A DNA stretch of 64,000 bases from Pithys albifrons albifrons. Taxonomy: Eukaryota; Chordata; Aves; Passeriformes; Thamnophilidae. Where the stretch lies: NCBI RefSeq assembly GCF_047495875.1, contig NC_092480.1, positions 620,001 through 684,000 of the forward strand, written 5' to 3'. This document shows, piece by piece, positions 49,301 through 61,300 of this stretch (the stretch's first letter is position 1; every line of letters starts with the position of its first letter). A program made the translations under genes and the position numbers. Below the pieces are notes generated by a model. The model searched no databases. It was not told the origin of the DNA and worked only from the letters and a program-made list of their open reading frames with translations.

Positions 49301-52300
49301 ACCCAAGCAAACCCAGAGTCCTGAAATTTAGAGCTGTGTTTAATCCAAGGTGGGGAATATTTTTTTTTCCTTCTCCCAACTCCAACCAGCACTTTAAATT
49401 CCATTTCCATCAAACCCCAAGTTTTACTACTGAGCTATTCCTATTCCTTATGCAAAACTGGCATTTCACAAGGTCTTGGTAGTTCTTCTGGAGACTCCAC
49501 GTTGTTGCCAGAAAAGGCAACAGTTGTTGCACAAAAATCTCCCTCTACTAAAAACAGGCAGCAGACTGTGAGATCCTCAGCTCCAGTCACCTGCTGGGAC
49601 TGGAACATCTCAGGAACCTTCCACAGCAAACCCTGCCCTGCATGAAGCAAAGACCCAGCACACCACCACATCCTGTCCCTGCATCCTTAAGGATGAGTCT
49701 GAGTTTGGGATCCACAACATCCCTGCCCATAGTGGGGGTTGGGAGTTTTAAGTCCCTTCCAACCCAAACTATTTGGGATTAGCATTTTTAGAGAGTCTGG
49801 CTTGTTAAGGCTTTTAACAGATAGATGAGTTAAGAGTCAGTGGTTCAGACCACCCAGCATCCATTCTCAGATTAATTTTAAGTCAATTCCCAAGCAAAGG
49901 TCCAGGTTCTCCTGGGCATAATTCCAGAGTTTCTCTTTAAAACAAGGTCTCTCTTCTGTACTTGGTTGTTTGAGTGTGCTTGGTACAAGCAGGTGAAGTA
50001 AAACCAGTGGAAGATACTACACTTCTGCCCTTTCCCTGTGTTTTGGTACATTTTGCTGCTGTATCCTGCTTTTCCAGCAGGATCTGCACCCAAGCCAAGG
50101 GCTCTCAGAGCCAGAGACAGTGCTGGAAATGACACCCCAGCCCCCTGGAGGGACCCCCATGGCCAGAAACACCCTTTGCTCCTCTCTCTGGTTCAGAGGT
50201 GAGACCATCCCACAGCTCTGCAGACTCCAAGGTGTGTTCCCTCTGCACCTCTCAAGGATCCCATCCAGAGGATTGTGGATCTCCAGTGCCAACAGGAAGC
50301 CAAAGCTCTTCTCTTCAGTGCCTGCACCTCTGCCCTGGATGCCCCACAGGCCCCGGTTCCTTCTGCTCCCAAACTGGCTCAGGTCCCTCTGTACTTCCAC
50401 AGGCTTTTACCCACTCAGGACTGAAAGGAGGCAATGGGAAGCTGCAGCTGTGAAGGGCACCAGCTGCCCTCACTGAGCAAGCTGGAGAATATCATTCCAG
50501 GCAGCTTAATCCTCCCTGGCATCCCAGAACTGGCAGCAAACTCCCAGGCACTGGCAGTGCCTTGGCTCAGGCTCCCTCGTGAGATGCTCCTGTAACAAAG
50601 TTCCTGTCTGCAATTAAGGCCTTGATGTCTTCTTTATATTTCTGGGGCAGTTTGTCAATAAATTACTCTCATTAAGGAAATTGCGTTGGAAGCTTTAACT
50701 CTCCAGCTTGGCAATGAATCTCTCCTGTGACTTTACAGTAGTAGTAGTTCTGGTTCTTTTCAGCTACAGTCATTTGCAGGCTGCTGCCACATATTCCTTT
50801 CATTCACAGTTGTGGGTAAGAATAAAGATATTCTGTTCCCACGGAGGGCACAAACTCTCTCTTATCTGTCTGTTTGGAAGATGGGAATGACAGTATCTGG
50901 AGCCTGTCAGATATTTTTGGCTGGTCCCAGTACAGCTTAGTTAATTGGAAGAGCTATTTTTCCTGGAATAGATGTGTTCAAAATGTCCAATAATTGATGA
51001 AGGCCTCCTGCAAATCCTCAGATGGAAGTGGGAGAGATTCTTTTACCCTCCTGAGTCGTTCTTGGGTCTTCATTTTCAGCCAGGGAGAACCAGCTCTCTG
51101 GGAACATACTGGTGGCCAAGGAGCCATCTCACAGATGCTTATCCTTCAAAAAGGCAGGCAAGAGAACTCTCTGCTGCCTCAGGAAGTCAGAGGGAAAGAA
51201 AGAACCCCCTTCCTGGAAAGGCAGAAACGTTGGTTTGTGCTTGGTATAACTGGAGTGCATTTGGTGTCACCAAAGCCGTGTGTGTGTTTTGGGATGGCCC
51301 AGATGTGTCTGACCCAGATGCAGAGCCAGACTCTCCTTCTCCCAGGTGCTTTCTCTGGAGCCAATAACCAAACCTGGGCTGCTGTGGATCTGGAGCCTCC
51401 CTTGGAGTCACCAGATGGTCCACAGCCAACCCCTGTGCTCCATGTCCCAGGCACAGCTGGGGCCAGAGCTGCTCCCACCCCTGCTCCAGGGGTGCAGGAT
51501 GCTCACCAGGAGGGTGCTCAGCCCCTCTCAGCCCCTCTGCCTCAGCTCTCAAACCTCCTCTGGCTGCAGTGAAGGAGTTTTTCATTGCATCCTTCCCATT
51601 TTGTGTCCTGTGCAGCAACCAAGTAGAAACACTTCAAGCCTCAGTTCCCTTGGCCTAAACTCAGCTACTGCAGGGTCCTCACAAAATCTACATTTCCTCA
51701 TCTTGAGGGGTGCACAGCAAGGACTGTCAGGGCTGACAGGCCAGAGTCATGTCTAATCCCTCCCTCCCTGCCACAGAGACAGGTCTGTGAGCAAGGCATG
51801 CTACAAACCACCCTGACAGATCCCTCTGTGCAGAATTGGCACTGGGCACCTGTGCCAAGCCCAGGGACTGCCCAGGGCTCAGGTCATCCACACGTCCCAC
51901 CAGCTGAGAAAGGGAACCCAATGAACCCAAACAAGCCTTTTCTCTCAGCAGCCTGAGCTCAGAAAGCCTGTTAGAGTGCCCGTGTCAGAAATCCAGACTT
52001 GATTATATCACAGCAAGTGAAATGGAGAAAAATGACAGCCCTGTTCAAAGCTGCCATTTTTGGTTATGTGTGAGAAGAGGCACAGGCTCTGTGGTGGCGT
52101 GGGGAGGAGAAAGGGGCGAGAAATCACCTGCCACTGGAGTTATATGGAAATCAAAACAAAATGTCATCACATTGGGAGGAGACCAGGGTGTGGAGACAAC
52201 TCCTCAGCAAGAGAGAAACTCGTTTGTGGTTATTTATTAGGCTACATCTGATCTGTGCCGTGATTAACACACGTCAGCTGCAATTTTTGACACTGCAGAG

Positions 52301-55300
52301 GTGGGTTTGGGGATGGGGATGGGGAAGGGAGGGGATGGAAGCAGAGGGGGATGCTCTGCAAGCCACAGCCTTAAAGGAAAACCACAGCAATTAACAATCT
52401 TCTTAGACAAATATTTACCAGTTTGATAAGATAATTGCCACACAGATCTCAGACACTCTCCTCAAGCTAAGCAGGAAAGGGCTGGACAAAGAGTTGCCAA
52501 GTACTGGAGAGGAAAGGGGGGACTCTGACATCACTCATGGCCTCAACACAGTGAAGTGGGGCTCACTTTGGGGTGACCTGCCCTTCCAAGCCCAGCCCAG
52601 CCTGACCTGGGACACTCCCAGGGCTGGGGCAGCCACAGCTGCTCTGGGCACCTGTGCCAGGGCCTGCCCACCCTCACGGGGAAGGATCTCCTTCCCAGTA
52701 TGGCACAGGACCCAATCTCCAAGCTCAATTACAATCCCAGTCAGGAGACACTGGCAGAAACACCTCCATGATCCACAGGGAGCTGCTGGTGTGACAAACC
52801 AACTGTGGGGAGGAGGGGGCATTGGATTTCCAGGAACTTGAAGAGTCAGACCCTTTTTTTCCATCAGTGAAGTCATCAATCCTAAATTCTGCACATACCA
52901 GAAGAAACAGAATTTTAACTAGATTTTAATTACTTGTTTGCTCTTGGCAGGAGCCACTCAGCACAAGAGATGTATGTGTGAATTTGTGTCTGTTCATACC
53001 CAACTCTGCATCCTGAACAGGATGGAGAGGGGGCTGGGACAGGCAGCTTGAGTGGTTTGATCCTTTTGGCTGCTCTTGTTGAGCTGACAGAAACCAAGCC
53101 ACTGTTATTTGCATCACACTCCACACTGTGCAGAGCTCCTTCCAAAATGCACAGGGGGAATAACAAGACATCCTGTTGCACAGGGCCTGCCTGCCAGAGC
53201 CTTCCTCCTGTGGCACTGGGGAAACTGGGGGCTCCCATATGGGAGCAGCAGGGGTAATCTGCCCTCTCTGAGCTTCAGGAGGAAGATAAAACAATGGAGG
53301 GAGCAAATCAAAGGGAATCTGTGGGAATTTGAGAGTACAAGTGTTGTCTAAGCAAAGACATGACACAACAACATGTACATGCCTGCACACACAACCCCCC
53401 AGGGTGCATTCCCAGCTGTTTTGCTCAAGCCACAGATCCATGTGTTGCTAAATGTGATTCCTGACCTGCTTTTTGGGTGGCAGTGGAAAACCACACCACT
53501 GCTGCTGCTGCTGGAGCTGCTAAAGGTCACTGAGTGCAGTGGAGAGACAACCAGAGTGAGATGCTGAACAGCTGTTTTTGTTCCAGAAGAACGTTTGTCC
53601 CATCCCTGGGGCTGTCCAAAGCCAGGCTGGATGGGGTTTGGAGCAATCTGGCCCAGTGGAAGGTGTCTCTGCCCATGGCAGGGGGTGGAGCTGGATAATA
53701 TTTAAGGTCCTTCCAACCCAAACCATGCTGGGATTCTCTGTTGTTGCAAATAAAGGTCGAGCACATTCACATTTAAATAAGAAACCAAACTATTTTTATG
53801 AGTCATTCATGTTTCTGCTCTAACCAGGCACTTGCATGCAAACCATGGAGGGACATAAATGGTTGTAAAATCAGTCTCTTACCATATGAACTCGGTAGAG
53901 AATGCTAATCCCCAGAGTCATGAAGGGCTTGGAGAAATCAATCACCTTCTCCCGCTCCGCCGTGATGGTCAGCCCAGCCACAGCCAGATCAGCTTTCTGG
54001 AGGGAGAGGAAGGGCAGAAGGTCAGACCCTGAGCCTGGGAAAGCAGCAGAGCCACACCTGGCCCACACCCAGCACACCTGCCCTGGGGGTGGATGTGCCC
54101 CTTGCTGGGACATCCCAAACCAGGCGCTGTGGTGTCCAGACTGGGCTCCACATCCCTCTCCAAGGGTGGGTTTCACACAAGCTCTGCTCAAACACACTCC
54201 AAGTTTAACCCACCCTGTGCTGCAGAGACTCTGCTCATCTTTCCCTTCCTCACCTGGATGTTTCTCTCCACTCACAGGCTCCCCATGGGGCCCTGCTGTG
54301 GCAGGAGCTGTGCCAGCACAAACACAGCACAGCCCCTGCAGCCCAGTGCCCACAGCCTGACTGCCACTTCTGTTCATTTAATGCTTTAAATCCTGGCAAA
54401 ACAGGAGCCAGCAAACCAATAAATATCTTATTCTACAAAAGGTACAACCTCCCCCTTCCCAAGCCCCTGTTGAGCTCAGCTGCCCCTTCCTCACCCCGTG
54501 CAAGCACCAAAGGTTGGAAACAACAGCAGCATCATCCCCCCAGCCCCTGATCATGAGGTTTACAAACCTGTCAGCCTCAGATTTCTGAAACTGCACATCA
54601 GCCTCCAAAAAACCTCAGAGGACTGCCATGAACGTTTGCAGATTGACTTGCAGAGCAAATGAGATTTGGGGGAGAAAAAAAATAAAAATAATTTCTTCCC
54701 ATGTTAATACCTTTGTAATATAGATAAGGCATTTGAATTTTAAATATTATTTTTATTACTTTAGCTCTTTTAATGTCCGTAATTGCTTTCTGTAAAAATG
54801 AAACCTCCTCAGCTCCTTTATCCATGTCTTTGTCTGCTTTGCAGGGAGGTGATTATGTGGAAAAAGAGAAGGGGGGAAAGAAAAGCTATTTGCACTCGTT
54901 GGCCCTAAATCTGACAAGGTCAGTGCAGAAGCCAAGGCACCATCAGGCCCTGCTGATGGGCCTGGGAGAGGCTGGAGCTGCAGGAGGGAAGAGCAGCAGT
55001 GCTGGAGGCAGCAGGATGAAGGAGAGGGAGAAGAAAGTCAAGGTGATCCTCAATCCCAGTGAAGGGGGTCATGGAGAAGGTGACACGTCACAGCCCACGC
55101 AGGAACTGCTTTATTGGACATGCTCAGTGCCAGGTTTCTGCACTTGTTTCCAAGCAGCTATTACAGATTCCTGAGAGGTTCAGGCTGGGATGAATTATGA
55201 GCTAAGGAGAATTTCTGCCTAGCCAGACATTTACCCACAGGCTTTTTAAAAGACACCAATAATCACAACGTGGTGTGTGAGCAGTTGAGCCCTGTGTAAA

Positions 55301-58300
55301 CACCAGCAGATTACTAAAATGGGATCAGTTCATCTGTGGAACGTGGCATGTGAAGAATTTTATCTACAAGGAAAGCCTAAAGCTTCCTAAACCTCTCTTG
55401 TCTCGACTTAAAAGGGTTTGTAGGTGCTATTGTCCTGGGGAGAGCTCTCCCAGCAAAGCCCCTGCTGAAGATGCAGCTTAGTCTGACAATGGATTTCTTC
55501 TGCCAGTTCTCCAAAGTAAATACAATTCTAGCATCAAAGTCCCAGACTAAAAAGATGGTAAATATGCCATGTCAAAGGTATTTCATGCCAAAGCTTTAAG
55601 GCCATTTCCACCCCCATCCAAGGACCAACACAAAGGTGCTGATGAAGGAGCAACACCATCCTCAGATTGACCCAGCTCAGTCACCACCTCCTCAGGGAGC
55701 ACATGGAGGCCACCACTGAACTTGGCAATTATAAAAAGCTCCAATTATTCTCCCAGCTAATCATCCCTCAAGACCCTTCCAGACCGTGTAGAATCATGGA
55801 ATATCCTGGGTTGGAAGGGACCCACAAGGATCACTGAGTCCAGCATCTGGCCCTGCACAGGACACACCAACAAGCCCACCCTGTGCCTGAGGGTTGTCCC
55901 AACGCTCCCTGAGCTCTGGGGCCATGACCACAGCCCTGGGGAGAAGCCCCATCTTGGCTGTTTGCTGAGCAGCTGATGCTGCTGGATGTAGGCAGCAATA
56001 TCTGGAAAGCTGCTCTTCCCTACGCAAAACATAATGCAAATCCATCCCCCTCCCTTTCCCACAGAGCAGAGAAGCCACACTGGTTCTGGCCCTGGGCACA
56101 CTGATTTTGTGCCCAGCTCCTTTCTCTCCTCTCCAGAGGGTCCTGCCATTCCATTAATTTCCTTCTGCTCATTCCCTGCCCTGTCAACTTTTGTCTTTTC
56201 AGGACTGTTGCCACACCAGAGGAGCAGCTCCTCTCAGCCTGCTCCAGCCTGTGCCCAGCCACATCTCCCTTCTCCTGTGCCAGCATTTCTGCAGCAGCAG
56301 AGCCCCAGCTCCTCGTGACTTCAGCTGTCAGAGGCTCACTCTCTCTTTCTCTGCAGCCTCAAAGTCATACAAGAGCTGATTTCTGACAGCAAGAAACTTT
56401 GATCTGGGAATAGCATGCAAAGAATTCTCTGCCTGAGTATCACCCATTTCATGCTTTCCACTTTGCTTCCTGATGTTCACAAACCTTGCTGTGATTCACT
56501 GAGCTCGGTGTGGCTGCAGAGGAGCTCTGCAAACCTCAGCAGCCTCCCCACCCCGGGCACAGGGAGGGCTGGGATTCCACGGGCTGAGAATTACACTGGG
56601 GGAGAAATGGGGTTTGTCTGGTGCCTCTGCACTCTGTGCACCTCTGGGCTCTGGGGAAAGGGAGAGCAGGAGCAGAAGGATGGGGTGAAGAAGGAGCAAG
56701 CACTGTTGGTTTTCAGCCTTCCAGCACAGTCACAGTTAGAAATGTAGGCATGGAATAGGCTTAGAAAAAGACCCAGAGCATTTGGGGAGTAGAGACAGAT
56801 GCTTCTTTTAACAAAGCACTGCTTAAAAATGGCCAAAGTCACACGAGGTGAGAGGAAGCCCCTCCAGGTGGGCTGCTGTGTGAGACTGAAGCTGCCACCG
56901 CCCAAGCTGGCAGTGCCGAGGGCTGTGCCCACATGGGCACACAGGCTCTGGCTGAACACGGGGCTGAGCTGGGCTCCTGCAGAGGAACCACAACTGGGCT
57001 CCTGCAGAGGAAGCACAATTAGCAGCCTTAGGAAGCAAATTGCAGGCACTGCCAGCCCAGGGGCGGCACTCGCCTCCTCACAGCGGGCACTGCCAGGGCC
57101 CTGCCTGGTGCTGGTGGGGATGAATGGGCTGACGTCAGGCACGGAGCAGAGCCTGGCACAGCCTCCCACGGCTGTGGGGCAGCCTGGCACAGCCTCCCAT
57201 GGCCGGGGAACAGCCCTGCCCAGCCCCATGGCGGCTCCCAGCCTGCCCTCAGCCTGCCCAGACAGCACACAGGGAGCCAGTCCCTGTGGTACAAGGCTCT
57301 GGGCTGTGTCTGGGTCAAACTCCTGGCAAACAACCCAGGAGCACAGGGCTGGCACTGCCTCCAGGAGCACAGGGCTGGCACTGCCTCCAGGAGCAGAGTC
57401 CTTGGCCTGAACAGCACCTTGGAAGCTCCATCCCCAGGGGCTCATTACAGCATCATTCTGTCTGTCCCACAGAGCACCGACAGCTCCCAAGGTCAGGGAA
57501 AGCTTTTCCTACTCTGTCCTGCCCTTAAAGAGCTTTGTAGAAAGGTGAAATAGATGTTCAACCTTCAGGACCCACCTGGCCACCAGGTATCACCCCCACT
57601 GCAGACCCAGCAGCACCAGCACTGCCGCTTGTCCTGCTGGAAACCTGCTGGGATTCACTGTGAGCACCTCCTGGAGGTGCCTGTGCAGTGCAGGGTGATC
57701 TCCAGGGGTTCTCTGCTGCTCCAGGCAACTGGACTGAGCAGCAGCCACTGCAGGGCAGCCTGGCTGCATCCTGCTCACCTGCACTGCTGCAGCAAGCCCA
57801 GAGCAGCTCTGCATCTGCAGAGCCACCCAGGGCAGACAGGTACAGCTCTGCCAAAGGCTCAATGTGCCGACTGCTCCTGCTCCAGCTGCCCACTGACCCT
57901 ACAGGAGCTATTCTGGGTTGTGCAGCTCCTCCTGATGGAGCCCCCAGCACCCAGGTTGTGTGCTCAGATGCACTGAAAGGCAGGGCCAGATGAGGGTCAC
58001 CCCAAACTGGTGGCTGGGGCTTTTTCAAGGACATGCAGGAGTTCTGCTATATGAGAAGTGCCAGCCTGAACACTCTGGAGGCTTCAGCCCTCCCCTCAAG
58101 CCACAGTCAGGGGTGGGATGACCAGCAACCAGAGCAGATGCCAGCCTCAAGTCTGCCCTCACCCATCTTCCTTCACCTGGACCACCTCTGGGTGGGAGGA
58201 CAAGGTGTGTGCCAGGTGTTCACTGTGCCCATGGCAAAAGCCAGCTAAGGTGATTGGAAGGGGGAACCCAAAGCATGGCAGTGAGACCAACCCAGCCCCC

Positions 58301-61300
58301 AGCACGGTGCCCACACTGGGTGTGATTCTGGCAGGACCAGCAGCACAAAACAAACCCCCCTGCCCATCCCCTGGGTGTGTTTGCACAACCACCCACACCC
58401 CTCCCACTGCCCCCCTATGCCACTCTTGCCAGCACAGACAGGGTGCAAACACACTCCCCCTCCCTCCCTCCACCCACCAGCAGCTTTTCTCACTGAGCAC
58501 CAACACCCACTGTGAGTGCAGAGCAGGACTCTGCCAATTCTCAAGTATCTTCTCCCTCCTTTCCCCTTCCTGCCATCTTTGGCGCAGTTGAAGGGAAAGA
58601 ACCACCCGGCCACCAGAATAGAAGGTGGAAAACCATCACCCCAAAGCTTTAAGGTCCTTTCAGTTCTGGGTGTTGCTGCTGCCCCTTCCAGGAGATGGAC
58701 AACTTCACCTGCCTCTCTTTGAAAAGAGCTTTGATCATCACTGATCCCGGCCACATTCAAACCACTGACACAGACACCAAAGGTCCAGTGTATTCCACAT
58801 CATGTCACTTCCCAAAGATCCTGCACAGTCACCCCCTCATCATTCCATGCACCTTGAGGTGCCTTCTATGGCAGCACCAGCCTCGCCCAATACACTCGCC
58901 CTGGAAACACTCCTGGACCTGCTGTGTTGGCATCACCAGAGTGATGAGGGAAGCCTGGGCAGCTGACAGAGGCTGCACAAAGCACACACCAGTCCTTTCC
59001 ACCCCTCACATCCTGCCACAGGTGGGCAGGACAGGCCCTCTGCAGAGGGGACTGTCCCCTCCTGGAAGGAATCCCAGCCAGCCAGAGGCAGCCCGGCTGC
59101 TTCAGAGGGAGGTTTTGGGGAGGTCTTTTATCAAAACTGCAGCATCAAATCCTGCCAAAAAATCAAAACCAAACCACACTATCTCTGCTCTTCTCCCCAG
59201 GGCATTCCTGCAATGGGTAAATTCAGGAAGTGTTGCTGAGGGATCCCTCAGACAGACACAATTCCACCTCCTCGGGGAGGAGGGAGGGAGCAGAGCTCCA
59301 AGGGCTTGCTGTGAGGCTCTGGGCAGGCTCTGAGCTCAGCCACCATGGCCCTGTGCTGCCAGGCCAGCAGCTGCAGGCATGCTGAACAAGGAGAAGGCTG
59401 TCACATTGCTGTGAAAATACATTCCTTGGTCTGTACCATGCCAGGGAATTCATTTCAGCTCGAGGATGTGCTGGAGAGAGAGAGAGAGAGAAGGGGAAGA
59501 GCAGACAAGCATCAGGGACTCTGAGCCAGAGACTGCACTGCAGCAGGAAGGAGTGAGATGTAATTCTTCCAGCCCAATTGTCCCCTAAGGCTCTGGTGCC
59601 AAAAACCAGGAGCGGGGAAGATTTGCTGCTGCCCCTTGTTTGTTTGCTCTGGATAACACACGTGTGCAGTGTCAGCTGAACTGCTGGGAGTGTGAGCAGA
59701 GCTGGGAGGGCTGGGGGGCACAGCAGCTTTGCTGCCCTGCTCAGCCACCAGGAGCAGAGTGGGCAATCTCCCTGCCCTCTGCTTGCTCAGAGGGACAAAT
59801 TAGTGTGGTGTTTTCCAAGTTTGTATCATCTTTCTCTAAAGAGTGGGCTCAAGGGACTCTCCATCAGGAACTGTAGGGAGAGGACAAGAGGGAATGGCTT
59901 TAAACTGAAGGAGAGTACAGTTAGATTGGATATGAGGAGGAAATTCTTTACTCTGAGACTAGTGAGGCCCTGGCACAGGCTGGGCAGAGAAGCTGGGGCT
60001 GCCAAATCCCTGGGAGTGTCCAAGGCCAAGTTGGACAGGGCTTGGAGCAACCTGGGATAGTGGAAGGTGTTCCTGCCCATGGCAGGGAGTGGGACTGGAT
60101 GGGCTTTAAATGCCTTTCCAACCCAAACCACTGCATGATTCTGTGATTCCGAGTCCTTCCAAGTGATTCCACCCAAGCCAAACCTCCAACAGCTGATCCC
60201 AAAGGCTACAGGATTCCTGACCTGTGACAAGTCAGGCTGCAGGCACAGCCAGAGGTGTCTCTGCAGCTCCTCCCAAGCCATCCCAATCCCTCTTTTCCTC
60301 ACCTCTCCACTTGTTTTGTGAGCAGGTCGATAAAATATGTAGTGGAAAATTTGGGTCAAGCACAGATTTATGTTTATACAGCATCCTGCTCAATCATATC
60401 ATGGTGCACAATTAGCTGTAATGGAATTTTCAGCTCTTAAGAATAAATCAATAGCTGGTTAATTTAGAGGCAATAAAATGAAACTCTTTTCCCATATAAC
60501 CCAGAGTTGCTCTGAGGAGATTCAGTGCCACAGGGGGATTACAGGAAAGGCTTTGCATGGAGCTGGGTAATTCTCTGACCTTTTGGTCCTGCACATTAAG
60601 TGTGTGTGAGTCAAACCTTATTTTCTGACAGATGAGCAGGGTCAAGAAGGAATCACTTTCCTACAATAATGTTGTGCTGCACAGAGGCAGGTGCAGAGCT
60701 TGACGTTTTGGGCAGGATTTGGGACCCTTGGGAAAGGTTTGAGTTCCAGCTGATGCCCTCTCTGTGCTGAAGACTGTATGGAAGAGTGTCCAAGGGTTAA
60801 ATCCACCCAAAGAGGGGGCACCCAGCACAGGATCTGCTGGGTCCCATGGGATAGGGGATGAACAAGGGGCTGGGACCAAGGAAAAACTCTCTTGGGGGCT
60901 GTCAAAGACAGAGAGGAACACCTTGGACAGTGAGATGCCCTCAGAAAACCATGTCCCAAGCAGCCTTGAGGAAACCCAACACCAAGCACAAAGCCAGCTC
61001 TGCTCTGGCTGACCCGATCCAAAGTGCCAGACACTGGGATTGAACAAGAAGTTGCAGAAATCACTATAAAGACTCCAAGGGATACAGAAAGAACAAAGCA
61101 GAGAAAGCTGCTTCTCTCCTCCAATTTGTGATTCAGCCTCACAGGCTCTGCCAGCTCTGCCCTGCTGGAGCAGAAGTAAAAATCCTCCTAAATAAGGCTC
61201 GAGCTGCAGAAGAAACAAATGGTTTCCATGTGAAGATGAAGTTAAAACACTTATCACCAAAGAAAAACAAGCCTGCAGCAGCTCCCATTTAATGGAGGGG

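Larger units (their letters stand above)
47565..53882 (-). other. GRIK4: GRIK4 intron before the M1 exon
   Basis: 6.3-kb GT-AG intron. It contains the polypurine 18-bp minisatellite at 47684-47912 and CR1 fragments at 47925-48145, 49710-49790, 52556-52690 and 53595-53745; the rest is unique sequence. Confidence 0.8.

Noticed and set aside
56591..57490. Minus-strand 299-residue ORF, the longest in the window
   Set aside because: Lies inside a GRIK4 intron, low-complexity and rich in Gly, Pro and Cys, with no recognisable domain or splice context.
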